From: Candidatus Kuenenia stuttgartensis
GTDB lineage: Bacteria > Planctomycetota > Planctomycetia > Pirellulales > UBA1268
Length of the DNA: 64,000 bases
Assembly: GCA_945891385.1 (NCBI GenBank)
Contig: CAMDDJ010000015.1
Span: 1 to 64,000 of the forward strand
Direction of reading: 5' to 3'
Position 1 is the first letter of the stretch. The number at the start of each line of letters is the position of its first letter. The notes under the pieces were generated by a model that was not told the origin of the DNA, did not search any database, and worked only from the letters and a program-made list of their open reading frames with translations. Below are positions 16,651-28,490 of this stretch, piece after piece. The translations under genes were made by a program, and so were the position numbers.

Positions 16651-17484
16651 ATGATGATCGACGCCCATCAGCATTTCTGGGTCTACTCGCCGGAGGAGTA
16701 CCCCTGGATCGGGCCGGGCCTGGAGCGGCTGGCCCAGACGTACCTGCCAGGCGACCTCGAGCCGCTCCTGGCCGCGGCTGGGCTCGATGGCTGCGTGGCC
16801 GTGCAGGCTCGGCAGACGGTCGAGGAGACCCGCTGGCTGTTGGAATTGGCGGATCGGCATCCCATCATCCGCGGCGTGGTCGGCTGGGTCGATCTTCGGG
16901 CGACCGATGTCACGGACCAGCTTCGGAGGTTTGCCGAACATCCCCGGTTCGTCGGTGTGCGGCATGTGGTGCAGGATGAGCCCGACACGCGATTCGTGCT
17001 CGGCGCCGACTTTCGGCGGGGACTGCGGGCCGTGCACGACTTTGGGCTGACCTACGATCTCCTGCTCTACCCACCGCAGCTCCCGGCCGCCATCGAGTTG
17101 GCCCGGCTCACGCCCGAGCAGCCGTACGTGCTCGATCATCTGGCCAAGCCGGTGATCAAGGAGCAGCGAATCGACCCCTGGCGGGCCGATCTCACCGCCC
17201 TGGCCGCCCAGGAGAATGTCTGCTGCAAGCTCTCCGGCATGGTGACCGAGGCCGCCCGGGGCGGCTGGCAACGGGCTGATTTTCGCCCCTACCTCGAGAT
17301 CGTTCTTGACGCCTTCGGCGCCGACCGGCTGATGATCGGGAGCGATTGGCCGGTCTGCCTCCTGGCTGCCGACTACGCCGACACGCTGGGCATCGTTACC
17401 GACTTCATCGCCAGCCTGTCGGCCGGCGAGCAGGCGGCGATCATGGGCGGGACGGCGGCCCGGTTCTACGGACTCGACGTCTGA
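16651..17484 (+). CDS. Amidohydrolase, L-fuconolactonase-like
   Basis: Protein of 277 aa in the amidohydrolase-2 (COG3618) family. It has the N-terminal metal motif IDAHQHFW, the middle barrel segment GVVGWVDL, the His in YVLDHLAKPVIK, CCKLSGMVTEA, and the final metal Asp in MIGSDWPVC. Relatives hydrolyse sugar lactones such as L-fucono-1,4-lactone. A TTG at 16639 overlapping the preceding stop (TTGA) and sitting 5 nt after GGAG could also be the start. I chose the ATG at 16651 because the family usually begins close to the IDAHQHFW motif. Confidence 0.82.
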   Translation: MMIDAHQHFWVYSPEEYPWIGPGLERLAQTYLPGDLEPLLAAAGLDGCVAVQARQTVEETRWLLELADRHPIIRGVVGWVDLRATDVTDQLRRFAEHPRFVGVRHVVQDEPDTRFVLGADFRRGLRAVHDFGLTYDLLLYPPQLPAAIELARLTPEQPYVLDHLAKPVIKEQRIDPWRADLTALAAQENVCCKLSGMVTEAARGGWQRADFRPYLEIVLDAFGADRLMIGSDWPVCLLAADYADTLGIVTDFIASLSAGEQAAIMGGTAARFYGLDV

Positions 17485-17525
17485 TTGACGGATCCCATAT
17501 CAGCCTCTCCTGTGAGTCGATGCTC

Positions 17526-18554
17526 ATGAATGCCCTGCTGCTCCGCGAACCTGGCCGGTTCGAGTTCGTCGACGTTCCCGAGCCGCAGCCGCCGGGGCCG
17601 GGCGAGGCGATTGTGCGGGTCAGAAGCGTGGGCATCTGCGGCACCGACTACGGTGGCTTTCGCGGCACGATGCCGTTTTTCAGCTATCCGCGGATACCCG
17701 GGCACGAACTCGGCGTCGAGGTGGCGGTGGTGGGGGACGGCGTGACCAACGTCCGACCGGGAGACCGGTGCTGCGTCGAGCCCTACATCAACTGCCAAAA
17801 CTGTCATTCCTGCCGCCGCGGGCTCACCAACTGCTGCGAGCATCATCAGACGCTCGGAGTGCACTGCGACGGGGGCTTGAGGCCGCTGTTCACGCTGCCG
17901 GCGCGAAAGCTCCATCTGTCGCCCGCGCTCTCGAATGCCGAGAATGCCCTCGTCGAGACGCTGGCCATCGGCTGCCACGCCATCGACCGGGCCAAGCCCA
18001 CGTGGAACGAGACGGTGCTCGTGATCGGGGCCGGACCGATCGGGCTGGCCGCGGTGGAGTTTGCCCGCCTGACGGGAGCCCGGGTGATCGTGATGGATCG
18101 GGTGGCAGGGCGGCTCGAGTTCGTTCGAACTCGGCTCGGCATCGCCGACACGCTTCCCGCGACCAGTTTCGCCGCCGACGAGGCTGCGGTGCGGCACCTC
18201 ACGGACGGCCGGATGGCGGAGGTGGTGGTGGACGCCACCGGCAGTCCGGAAAGCATGGGGCAGGCGCTGGGTTTCTGCAGTTTTGGGGGCCGGCTCGTCT
18301 ACGTCGGGATCACCCAGCAGACGATCTCGTTTCCGCACGCGCCGGTGATGCACCGCCGCGAACTCTCGCTTCTGGCCAGCCGCAACGCGCTCTCCCGCGA
18401 CTTCACCCGAATCATCGGGCTGATCGAGTCCAAGGCGATCGACACCAGGCCCTGGATCACCCACCGGCTGCCGTTTGCCGACACCATCCGAGAGTTCCCG
18501 GAACTGATCGATCCCGCCTCGGGCGTCGTCAAGGCCGTGATCGAGATGCCGTGA
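17526..18554 (+). CDS. Zinc-dependent alcohol/polyol dehydrogenase
   Basis: Protein of 342 aa of the medium-chain dehydrogenase family. It has the catalytic zinc region VGICGTDYGG with GHELGVEV, the structural zinc cluster with four spaced Cys (CQNCHSCRRGLTNCC), and the Rossmann segment ETVLVIGAGPIGLAAVEFA. It resembles sorbitol/L-idonate/galactitol dehydrogenases. In this operon it could oxidise a sugar acid or open-chain intermediate. ATG codons at 17520 and 17526 are both possible. Its 3' end overlaps the convergent transporter gene by 26 bp. Confidence 0.83.
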   Translation: MNALLLREPGRFEFVDVPEPQPPGPGEAIVRVRSVGICGTDYGGFRGTMPFFSYPRIPGHELGVEVAVVGDGVTNVRPGDRCCVEPYINCQNCHSCRRGLTNCCEHHQTLGVHCDGGLRPLFTLPARKLHLSPALSNAENALVETLAIGCHAIDRAKPTWNETVLVIGAGPIGLAAVEFARLTGARVIVMDRVAGRLEFVRTRLGIADTLPATSFAADEAAVRHLTDGRMAEVVVDATGSPESMGQALGFCSFGGRLVYVGITQQTISFPHAPVMHRRELSLLASRNALSRDFTRIIGLIESKAIDTRPWITHRLPFADTIREFPELIDPASGVVKAVIEMP

Positions 18555-19539
18555 GTCGCTCCGGGGCGGACTCATCCGCGGCCGGTGGCTCGTCCTTCAC
18601 AGGCCGGCGGGCCCAGTACCCGGCCAGCACCGATCCCGAGATGTTCATCCAGGGGCTGAAGACCGCGGCAGCCAGGCCGACCGTGCCGAGTTTCCCCATC
18701 TGACCGGCGATGCCCGAGGCCATCCCGCCGTTCTGCAGGCCGACCTCCAGGGCCATCGCTCGGGCGCTGGGAATGTCGAGCCCGGCCAGGCGGCTGCCGG
18801 CGTAGCCGAGCAGGTAGCCGAGGCAATTGTGCACGATGCAGGCCAGGAGCAGGAGCGGGCCCACGCGGAGCAGTTCCTCGCGGCCGGCGGCCGTGGTCAC
18901 GGCCGTAAAGAACACGATGCCGGCCATCGAGAGGAACGGTAGGCCCCGCCGGATCGCCTCCCAGATCGGACGCGTCCGGGGCACCGCCCCGACGATCGCC
19001 TCCAGGAGAAACGCAGCACCGACCGGCACCAGCACGATCTGCACGATCGACAGCATCATGGAGGCCATCGACATCTCGACGAGCCTGCCAGCCAGGGCCT
19101 TCATCAGGAGCGGAGTGACCAGTGGCGAGAGTAGCGTAGCGCAGGCGGTGACGGTGACGGAGAGCGTGAGGTTCGCCCCGGCGAGGTAGGTCATCACATT
19201 CGACGCCAGCCCGCTCGAGCAGGAACCGATCAGCACGACGCCGGCGGCGATCTCGTCGGGAAACCCACACAGCCGGGCGAGAGCCCAGCCCAGGAGCGGC
19301 ATGATCGTGAACTGACACGCCAGGCCGACGAGCACGCCCCGTGGCTCGCGGATCACGCCCACGAAATCGGCGAATCGCATCTGGCTGCCCATGCCGAACA
19401 TCACCAGTTGCACGATGACGAGCACGACCCGCGGATCCCGCAGCTCGATGCCGCCCCACCGTACGAAGGCCTCTGGAGCGATCAGGGCGGCTGCGACGGC
19501 CGCGACGATTGCGGCGGTGTAGAGTCGTCCGATCTGCAT
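18529..19539 (-). CDS. Bile acid:sodium symporter (BASS) family transporter
   Basis: Protein of 336 aa with about nine or ten hydrophobic segments. BASS hallmarks are VLIGSCSSGLASNVMTYLAG and LSVTVTACATLLSPLVTPLL, with a second re-entrant region at ALEVGLQNGGMASGIAG. The family moves organic anions, including pyruvate-like acids, with Na+. Linked to a sugar-acid pathway, it may carry a keto-acid or sugar-acid; this is inference. The start ATG at 19539 lies 4 nt after the racemase stop, so the two genes form an operon transcribed toward the Zn dehydrogenase. Confidence 0.85.
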   Translation of the reverse strand: MQIGRLYTAAIVAAVAAALIAPEAFVRWGGIELRDPRVVLVIVQLVMFGMGSQMRFADFVGVIREPRGVLVGLACQFTIMPLLGWALARLCGFPDEIAAGVVLIGSCSSGLASNVMTYLAGANLTLSVTVTACATLLSPLVTPLLMKALAGRLVEMSMASMMLSIVQIVLVPVGAAFLLEAIVGAVPRTRPIWEAIRRGLPFLSMAGIVFFTAVTTAAGREELLRVGPLLLLACIVHNCLGYLLGYAGSRLAGLDIPSARAMALEVGLQNGGMASGIAGQMGKLGTVGLAAAVFSPWMNISGSVLAGYWARRPVKDEPPAADESAPERLTASRSRP

Positions 19540-19543
19540 GGCC

Positions 19544-20206
19544 CTACCAGCCAAAGCGGGCCGCGAGGCTGGCCACCGCGAGCGGCGGGCTCGCCAGCAC
19601 GGGGGCAGTCGCATCGTCTGTCGGGAGCGCCTCGGCCACCCGGGCCATCGACGCCTGAGCCAGGAGCACCACGTCCGAGCCCCGCTGCATCTCCCGAATC
19701 GCGGCCCCGACGATGGCGTCATGGGTCGCGGCGTCGCCGGCCATCAGGGCCTCGAAGGCGCCCGGGCAGACGCGGGCCGTCACGGTGACGGCCTTGTCGG
19801 CCTCTGCGGCCTGTCGGCGGACGAGCTTCTCGGTTGGCCCGAGCGTGGTGGGAAGGGTGGCGAGGACGCCGACCCGGCCCCCGATCCCGACCGCACGGTC
19901 CGCCATCGCCTGATCGACGCGAATAACCGGCACCCGCGAGAGTCGGGCGGACAGTTCGACCGCCTCCCCGATCGATGAGCAGGTCACGAGGATTGCGTCG
20001 GCCCCGGCGCGCTCGGCGAGGCCAACCTGATCAACGACGCGGGATGCGACCGCAGGCGTAAGGGAGCCCGCGTGGATGACATCCTTGATCAAGCTGTCAT
20101 CGACAATGTTGAAGCCGCTCACCCGCGGCCCGAAGGGCAGCAAAAGCTCGGCGAAAACCGGCACGAGCGTAGCCGAGGTGTGCACGAGCCCGAGTTTGGT
20201 GACCAT
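19544..20206 (-). CDS. Aspartate/glutamate racemase-family protein
   Basis: Protein of 220 aa. The N-terminal half has the racemase-like Cys motif ADAILVTCSSIGEAVE and the second half RVGVLATLPTTLGPTEKLV. A second Cys that would complete the usual pair is seen in RVCPGAFEAL, shifted from the normal site, and the expected second motif reads VVLLAQASMAR without Cys. It may therefore not be a normal two-Cys racemase; hydantoin racemase or maleate isomerase-like functions are also possible. It starts at 20206 and is followed closely by the BASS transporter gene. Confidence 0.72.
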   Translation of the reverse strand: MVTKLGLVHTSATLVPVFAELLLPFGPRVSGFNIVDDSLIKDVIHAGSLTPAVASRVVDQVGLAERAGADAILVTCSSIGEAVELSARLSRVPVIRVDQAMADRAVGIGGRVGVLATLPTTLGPTEKLVRRQAAEADKAVTVTARVCPGAFEALMAGDAATHDAIVGAAIREMQRGSDVVLLAQASMARVAEALPTDDATAPVLASPPLAVASLAARFGW

Positions 20207-20422
20207 GCCCGCACGTTCCGGATGGCAGAAGACCAGGAGACTGCGGAGTCTAGCCGACAGGCAGCAAGGCGATCAGGCCCACGCCCCCGCAGCGGCCGCT
20301 CAGCGCTAATTGCGCAAGTTTTTTGTGGTGATGGACAGCAAACTTTACCCTAGCATGAATTGGGTTGGAGGCTCGGGTGGCTGGCGTGTGGCCGTCGTCC
20401 AGCTCGACTCACGGGAGGGAAC

Positions 20423-21433
20423 ATGAATCGCGTTGGTCTGGCTTTGCACGATCGTCCCACCACTGGACAGTGGTCGAAGAGATCTCGCGGTTTCACGCTG
20501 GTGGAACTGCTTGTCGTGATTGCCATCATCGCCACGCTGATCGGGCTGCTTCTGCCGGCCGTGCAGAGCGCCCGCGAAGCGGCTCGCGGCTCCCAGTGCA
20601 AGAACAACCTCAAGCAGTGGGGCCTGGGGATGCACAACCACCTCAGTGCGCTCCGCTATTTTCCGCTCGGTGCGTTGTCGAGCCCGCGGCGCACCTTCGT
20701 GATCGCCTGTTGGCCGTACCTGGAGAATAAGGCGTTGTTCGACGCCTACGACATGAACGTGGACTGGCAGTTGAGCGATGCCAACAAGTCGCTCGTCCGC
20801 CAGCCGGTTCCCCTCTACTACTGCCCGTCGGATGCCAACGCGAGCGGGCCGGGGAAGATCGCGAACCTCGACAAGGTGGAGCGGGCTCGGTCGAACTACG
20901 TCGTCAGTGCAGCGCAATGGACGGAGAGCGGCCGGCTTGGGTTGGACCGTAACCAGCGGCGGACTCTCTACGCGGGCATGTTTCTTTCGCACAGCAAGAA
21001 GGCAAAGCCCTTCGATCCCAAGCCCTTCACCCCGTCGAACGTCTCCGACGGCCTGAGCAAGACGCTCTGCATGTCGGAGGTGCTGATTCCGCTCGACAGC
21101 GGCGTGAATGCTCAGGCCGTGGACTCCCGGGCCGACGCCTTCGACACCAAGGGGGAGCGGTGGTCGTTCCATACGTCCTACCCGCCGAATACGTCCACGC
21201 TCGACCGCCCGGAGCTCTGTGGGCCTTCGGCCAGTCAGCCACAGATCAACATGCCCTGCATCCAGAACCCGAGCAGTAACTTCATCGCACATTCGGCCCG
21301 AAGTCGGCATCCTGGGAGCGTCCAGTCTCTGATGGGAGACGGATCGGTCCGCGGCGTCACCGACAACATCGACACCGGTGCCTGGAAGGCCTTGGGGACA
21401 AGTTCGGCTGGCGACGACCCGGGGGCGTTCTGA
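20423..21433 (+). CDS. DUF1559 family pilin-like protein
   Basis: Protein of 336 aa. A 22-residue leader is followed by [20 protein letters not shown] and [20 protein letters not shown]. Further motifs are [37 protein letters not shown] and the C-terminal [15 protein letters not shown]. The start at 20423 has GGGAGGGA just upstream. A 2-nt gap separates it from the lipoprotein gene. It is a clear paralogue of the gene at 21927 (see findings). The A/T-rich stretch around 20305-20350 may hold its promoter. Function is unknown; a surface-exposed pseudopilin-like protein is inferred. Confidence 0.9.
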   Translation: MNRVGLALHDRPTTGQWSKRSRGFTLVELLVVIAIIATLIGLLLPAVQSAREAARGSQCKNNLKQWGLGMHNHLSALRYFPLGALSSPRRTFVIACWPYLENKALFDAYDMNVDWQLSDANKSLVRQPVPLYYCPSDANASGPGKIANLDKVERARSNYVVSAAQWTESGRLGLDRNQRRTLYAGMFLSHSKKAKPFDPKPFTPSNVSDGLSKTLCMSEVLIPLDSGVNAQAVDSRADAFDTKGERWSFHTSYPPNTSTLDRPELCGPSASQPQINMPCIQNPSSNFIAHSARSRHPGSVQSLMGDGSVRGVTDNIDTGAWKALGTSSAGDDPGAF

Positions 21434-21435
21434 CC

Positions 21436-21876
21436 ATGGCACATCATTCTCTGGCTCCGCTGCGACGCCCGTCAGATCGTTCACTCGAGTGGTCCACGGC
21501 TGTTCTCGGGCTCGTCCTGGCTGGCTGCGGCAGTGGCAATGCCACGGTCACGGGGCGCGTCACCTTCAACGGCGAGCCCGTCAATCGGGGCTCTCTCACG
21601 CTCATCCCAGTCGACGGCAAGGGTCAGCCGGCCGGTGGGAACGTTGAGAACGGAGCTTTCACGATCAAGGAAGTCCTCCCCGGGGAGAAGACGGTCCAGA
21701 TCATGGCGGTCTACCCGATCGGCCGAGAAAAGCGGGATGATGGCAGCGAACTCGAGATTGTCGGCGATCTCCTACCGGCCGAGTGGGGGCTCGACTCAAA
21801 GCACACGCTCATGGTCACGGCCCCGACCACGAACCACGACTTTACGATCGAGGGCCCCGATCCCCGCAAGAAGTAG
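21436..21876 (+). CDS. Small transthyretin-like lipoprotein
   Basis: Protein of 146 aa. The lipobox LVLAGC places the lipidated Cys near residue 31. The mature part reads ATVTGRVTFNGEPVNRGSL and GAFTIKEVLPGEKTVQI, the pattern of carboxypeptidase-regulatory/transthyretin-like beta-sandwich domains that planctomycetes often pair with DUF1559 genes. It is probably anchored to a membrane. It sits between two DUF1559 paralogues, 2 nt after the first, so co-expression is likely. No enzymatic residues were identified. Confidence 0.82.
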   Translation: MAHHSLAPLRRPSDRSLEWSTAVLGLVLAGCGSGNATVTGRVTFNGEPVNRGSLTLIPVDGKGQPAGGNVENGAFTIKEVLPGEKTVQIMAVYPIGREKRDDGSELEIVGDLLPAEWGLDSKHTLMVTAPTTNHDFTIEGPDPRKK

Positions 21877-21926
21877 CTGTCGCGTCGGCGGATGAACAAA
21901 TTTCAGACGGTCCTTCAAGCCCCACG

Positions 21927-22955
21927 ATGTGCCAGGCCATGCCCGATTCGTCTCCCGGCGGTGATCTTCGTGCCCAGCGGCCTGAGCGCCACGGCTTTAC
22001 TCTCGTTGAACTGCTGGTGGTGATCGCCATCATCGCGACGCGGGTCGGCCTCCTGCTGCCGGCCGTGCAGAGCGCCCGCGAAGCGGCTCGCGGCTCCCAG
22101 TGCAAGAACAACCTCAAGCAATGGGGATTGGCGATGCACAACCACCTGAGCGCGAGGGGCCATTTCCCGTTCGGTGCTCAGAACAGCCGTCAGCGGACGT
22201 TCGTGATCAATCTCTGGCCGTATCTGGAGAACAAGGCCCTCTCCGACGCCTACGATTTCTCGGTCAACTGGTACGGCAGCAATGGTTCGGGCACCGGGCC
22301 AAACCTCCAACTCTGCCAGCAGCCGATGCCGCTGTATTTCTGTCCGTCAGACTCCGGCAACTCTGGGCCCGCCCGGTTCTACATGGGTGACAACACCAGG
22401 CGGGCCAGACTGAATTACGCCGTCAGCGAGGCCCAGTATCCCCAGAGTGCCTTCCTCGGAGTCTCGGATAAGAAGCAGCGGATTGGCCTCTACGGCGGAA
22501 TGTTTCTCAGCCACAATACCTCGAAGTCGGTCCCTGACCCCAAGCCGTTCACGCCGGGCACGATTTCCGACGGCCTGTCAAAGACGCTCTGCATGTCGGA
22601 GGTGTTGCTCCCGGCTTCGGACGGCTCCGATCAGGCCGCGATTGACTCCCGCGGCGACGGCTTCAACCAAAAGGGCAACCGCTACGCGTTCCACACGTCC
22701 TATCCGCCCAATAGCTCGTCGGTCGATCGGCCTGAAGAGTGCGGCGCGTCGGCCAGCCAGCCCCAGGTGAATCTCCCCTGCCTGCAGAACACGCACGGCA
22801 ACTTTATCTATCACTCCGCCCGCAGCCGCCACCCGAGTGGCGTGCAGGCATTGATGGGCGACGGCTCTGTTCGGGCGGTTGCGGACAACATCGACGACGC
22901 GACCTGGAAGGGATTGGGTACGGCCGCGGCCGGTGACTCGGTCGGCACGTACTGA
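21927..22955 (+). CDS. DUF1559 family pilin-like protein (paralogue of 20423)
   Basis: Protein of 342 aa if started at ATG 21927; ATG 21939 is also possible and neither has a strong ribosome-binding site. Its pilin-like helix reads [20 protein letters not shown], with Arg where the relatives have Leu (TLIG). It shares long blocks with the paralogue at 20423: [60 protein letters not shown]. The arrangement looks like a local duplication with the lipoprotein gene trapped between the copies. Confidence 0.88.
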   Translation: MCQAMPDSSPGGDLRAQRPERHGFTLVELLVVIAIIATRVGLLLPAVQSAREAARGSQCKNNLKQWGLAMHNHLSARGHFPFGAQNSRQRTFVINLWPYLENKALSDAYDFSVNWYGSNGSGTGPNLQLCQQPMPLYFCPSDSGNSGPARFYMGDNTRRARLNYAVSEAQYPQSAFLGVSDKKQRIGLYGGMFLSHNTSKSVPDPKPFTPGTISDGLSKTLCMSEVLLPASDGSDQAAIDSRGDGFNQKGNRYAFHTSYPPNSSSVDRPEECGASASQPQVNLPCLQNTHGNFIYHSARSRHPSGVQALMGDGSVRAVADNIDDATWKGLGTAAAGDSVGTY

Positions 22956-23013
22956 GTCCGCGCGGAAAAGCGGTCCTTGGCCCGGTTCGTTTCGATGACG
23001 TGCCGTGCCGAGG

Positions 23014-23100
23014 CGGACGGGGTGGGATTCGAACCCACGAGCCGCTTTCGCGACTGCCGGTTTTCAAGACCGGTGCATTCAACCGCTCTGCCACCCGTCC
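23014..23100 (-). tRNA. tRNA-Ser (UGA)
   Basis: On the minus strand the acceptor stem GGACGGG pairs with CCCGTCC. The anticodon arm CCGGT-CTTGAAA-ACCGG gives anticodon UGA (serine UCA codons). A long variable arm, typical of class II tRNAs, follows, and the T-arm reads GTGGG-TTCGAAT-CCCAC. The CCA end is not encoded. Length is 87 nt. Confidence 0.95.
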
Positions 23101-23296
23101 GGAGTCGCCCCTTGGATCACTGGGATCGGGACGTCCGCCGATTCTACACCGTCCTGGCCGACGGGCAGCCGCAACCCGCGAGCGGGCGTCCCTGCAGGCG
23201 GGAGACCGTTTCACGAGCCCCTGGGCTGCTGCCTTTGACGGAGCGGGGCTCGTTTCCTAATCTTCAGGCTTTCCACACCACGTACGAAAGGATCCT

Positions 23297-23491
23297 ATGG
23301 GCGGCATCAGCAACCGGATGAAAGAGATCAAGCGGCGGCGGCATCGCCGGCAGAAGCTGGCCAAGTTCGAGACCAAACTCAAGAAGGCGACGGCAAGCGA
23401 GAAGCTGGTGATCGCCGAGAAACTCCGCAGGATGACCCCCGGCTGCGACGGCCTGATCGAGCGGATGGGGCTCGAAGACCGCAAGCGGTGA
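23297..23491 (+). CDS. Small DUF6800-like protein
   Basis: Protein of 64 aa, very basic in its first half (MKEIKRRRHRRQKLAKFETK) and ending RMTPGCDGLIERMGLEDRKR. It matches my recollection of the planctomycete DUF6800 family of short helical proteins of unknown function. AGGA lies 5 nt before the ATG. It stands alone between the tRNA gene and the convergent clpB gene. The basic stretch might bind nucleic acid; this is a guess. Confidence 0.75.
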   Translation: MGGISNRMKEIKRRRHRRQKLAKFETKLKKATASEKLVIAEKLRRMTPGCDGLIERMGLEDRKR

Positions 23492-23512
23492 GGCCAACCG
23501 CGGCCCGCGGTT

Positions 23513-26155
<2,643 letters not shown>

Positions 26156-26250
26156 GTCTCACCTCCGGATTGTGTCTGGCGGCAAACGCTCGGGGGCAGG
26201 TCAGCCGCTGGCCAACCTGCCCCCGGCGGGCTTGAAGTCGGCGGGGCCGG

Positions 26251-28176
26251 TCAACCGTCCTTTTTCACTTCGAATTCCGCGTCGATGGTATCGTCCCCGC
26301 CTGGACTGGCGGAGGAGCCGGCCGTCTGCTCTGCGCCAGGGGTCCCCCCGCGCTGGGCCGAGGCCTGCTCGTAGAGCACCTTCGAGAGAGCATGGGCGGC
26401 CTGCTCCAGTGCATCGTGGGCTGACTGGATCGCGTCGGCATCATCGCCCTTGGCCAGCTCGCGCGCCTTGGTGATCGCCGCCTCCAGCGGAGCCTTGTCC
26501 GAGCCCGAGAGCTTTCCGTCGTTCTCTTTGATCAGCTTCTCGGTCTGGAAGCAGAGCGCCTCGGCACGGTTCCTGGCCTCAGCCAGGCGGGCCTTCCGCT
26601 TGTCTTCCTCGGCATGTTCTTCGGCATCCTTCCGCATCCGCTCAATCTCGGTCTCGTTGAGTCCGCTCGACTGCTCGATCCGGACCGTTTGCTCCTTGTT
26701 GGAACCGAGGTCCTTGGCCGTGACATTCAGGATGCCGTTGGCGTCGATGTCGAACTTCACTTCGATTTGGGGCGTGCCCCGCGGCGAGGGCGGAATCCCC
26801 TCCAGGTTGAACTGGCCGAGCAGCCGGTTGTCCCGTGCCATCGGCCGCTCGCCCTGGTACACGCTGACCGTGACGGCGGTCTGGTTGTCGGCCGCGGTGC
26901 TGAACACCTGCTTCTTGTCGGTCGGGATCGTGGTGTTCCGCTCCACGAGCTTCGTGAAGATGCCCCCTTCCGTCTCGATGCCGAGCGAGAGCGGAGTGAC
27001 GTCGAGCAAGAGCACGTCCTGCACGTCGCCGCCGAGCACGCCGCCCTGGATCGCCGCACCGAGGGCGACCACCTCGTCAGGGTTCACACCCTTGTGGGGC
27101 TCCTTGCTGAAGATCTTCTTGACGAGTTCCTGGACCTTCGGGATTCGGGTCGAGCCGCCCACGAGCACGACTTCGTCGATCTGCGACGGCTTCAGCTTGG
27201 CGTCCTCGAGGGCCTTCATCACCGGCCCTCGGCACCGTTCGATCAGGCTGTCGGTGAGCTGCTCGAATTGGGCCCGGGTGATCGCGATCTGCAGGTGCTT
27301 CGGCCCCGACGCGTCGGCCGTGATGAAGGGCAGATTGATGTCGCTGCTCTGGGCGGTTGACAGCTCCTTCTTGGCCTTCTCGCAGGCCTCCTGGAGCCGC
27401 TGCATCGCCATCGCGTCCTTCCGCAGGTCGATCCCCTGCTCTCGCTGAAACTGGTCGGCCACGTGGTTGATCAGCGCCTGGTCGAAATCATCGCCACCGA
27501 GGTGCGTGTCGCCATTGGTGCTGATCACCTGGAAGACGCCGTCCTTCGAGACGTCGAGCACCGAGACGTCGAAGGTGCCTCCGCCGAGGTCGAATACGAC
27601 GATCTTCTCGTCCTTCTGCTTGTCGAGGCCGTAGGCGAGCGCGGCGGCCGTCGGCTCGTTCACGATCCGCATCACTTCGAGCCCGGCGATCTGACCGGCG
27701 TCCTTGGTGGCCTGCCGTTGGGCGTCGTTGAAGTAGGCCGGGACGGTAATCACCGCCTTGTTGACCTTGTGGCCGAGGTAGCTCTCCGCCGATTCCTTGA
27801 GCGCCCGCAGGACCTTCGCCGACACCTCCGGCGGGGTAAACTCCTTGTCGCCGGCCTTGACCTTCACGTAATCGTCGGGGCCGCCGACGACCTCGTACGG
27901 GACCATCTTCTCCTCGGAGGCCACCTCGTTGTGCCGCCGACCCATGAATCGCTTGATCGAATAGATCGTCCGCTTGGGGTTCGTCACCGCCTGCCGCCGG
28001 GCGATGTCGCCGACGAGCGTCTCGCCTTTGTCGTTGAAGGCGACCACGCTCGGCGTGAGGCGATTGCCCTCCTTGTTCGCGATCACCTTGGGCTCCTTGC
28101 CCTCCATGACGGCCACGACTGAGTTGGTCGTACCCAGGTCGATGCCGATGATCTTTTCGCCCTGCTTTGTCGCCAT
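26251..28176 (-). CDS. dnaK: Molecular chaperone DnaK (Hsp70)
   Basis: Protein of 641 aa, standard DnaK length. It begins with [16 protein letters not shown] (phosphate-1 loop), then [30 protein letters not shown] and [13 protein letters not shown]. The substrate-binding domain includes [20 protein letters not shown] and the C-terminal lid ends in an acidic/flexible tail. It is an ATP-driven chaperone of the cytoplasm. The start ATG at 28176 is fixed by the conserved N-terminus; the longer upstream reading frame is not homologous. clpB follows; no dnaJ or grpE is in the window. Confidence 0.98.
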   Translation of the reverse strand: MATKQGEKIIGIDLGTTNSVVAVMEGKEPKVIANKEGNRLTPSVVAFNDKGETLVGDIARRQAVTNPKRTIYSIKRFMGRRHNEVASEEKMVPYEVVGGPDDYVKVKAGDKEFTPPEVSAKVLRALKESAESYLGHKVNKAVITVPAYFNDAQRQATKDAGQIAGLEVMRIVNEPTAAALAYGLDKQKDEKIVVFDLGGGTFDVSVLDVSKDGVFQVISTNGDTHLGGDDFDQALINHVADQFQREQGIDLRKDAMAMQRLQEACEKAKKELSTAQSSDINLPFITADASGPKHLQIAITRAQFEQLTDSLIERCRGPVMKALEDAKLKPSQIDEVVLVGGSTRIPKVQELVKKIFSKEPHKGVNPDEVVALGAAIQGGVLGGDVQDVLLLDVTPLSLGIETEGGIFTKLVERNTTIPTDKKQVFSTAADNQTAVTVSVYQGERPMARDNRLLGQFNLEGIPPSPRGTPQIEVKFDIDANGILNVTAKDLGSNKEQTVRIEQSSGLNETEIERMRKDAEEHAEEDKRKARLAEARNRAEALCFQTEKLIKENDGKLSGSDKAPLEAAITKARELAKGDDADAIQSAHDALEQAAHALSKVLYEQASAQRGGTPGAEQTAGSSASPGGDDTIDAEFEVKKDG

Positions 28177-28490
28177 GATTTCGTTGCCCTTTCCCGTGTC
28201 AGATGCCGGCCCGAATGGCCGGGCAGCGTGATGAACTGTCGCCCTCACGGCTCCGAGGCGCCATTTCGTGCGTTGCCCGGAGCATGCCGGGAGAGGGATG
28301 CAAAGACCGTGCCAACTGCATCGGCGAGGGGGCGTCTGAGCGCGGCGGCTCGCCAGGGGGGAAAAAGAACTGCCCAATTGGCCCAATTGTCGGGATTTTT
28401 CCCGAGTGTAGAGTTTTGGGGTCGCTGCTCGGGTACATTCCCCAGCCTGGCCTAGCCTGCCATTTTGGCCGTTTTCGTTTTGGCCCTCCG
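28177..28490. promoter_or_regulatory. Divergent dnaK/pheA intergenic region
   Basis: This 314-bp region separates divergent dnaK and pheA. It contains a tandem 9-bp repeat, GCCCAATTG at 28372-28380 and 28381-28389, which also makes a palindrome CAATTG-GCC-CAATTG. Right after it comes a 6-bp hairpin TCGGGA-TTTT-TCCCGA (28390-28405). No CIRCE element (TTAGCACTC-N9-GAGTGCTAA) was found. The repeat is a candidate regulator site for either gene. Confidence 0.45.

Noticed and set aside
20423..22955. DUF1559 genes considered as true type IV pilin operon members.
   Set aside because: The N-terminus is pilin-like, but no pilus assembly ATPase, prepilin peptidase or secretin gene is present nearby, and the C-terminal part is DUF1559-specific.
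28177..28490. CIRCE (HrcA) operator expected upstream of dnaK.
   Set aside because: No TTAGCACTC or GAGTGCTAA half-site with the right spacing is present on either strand.
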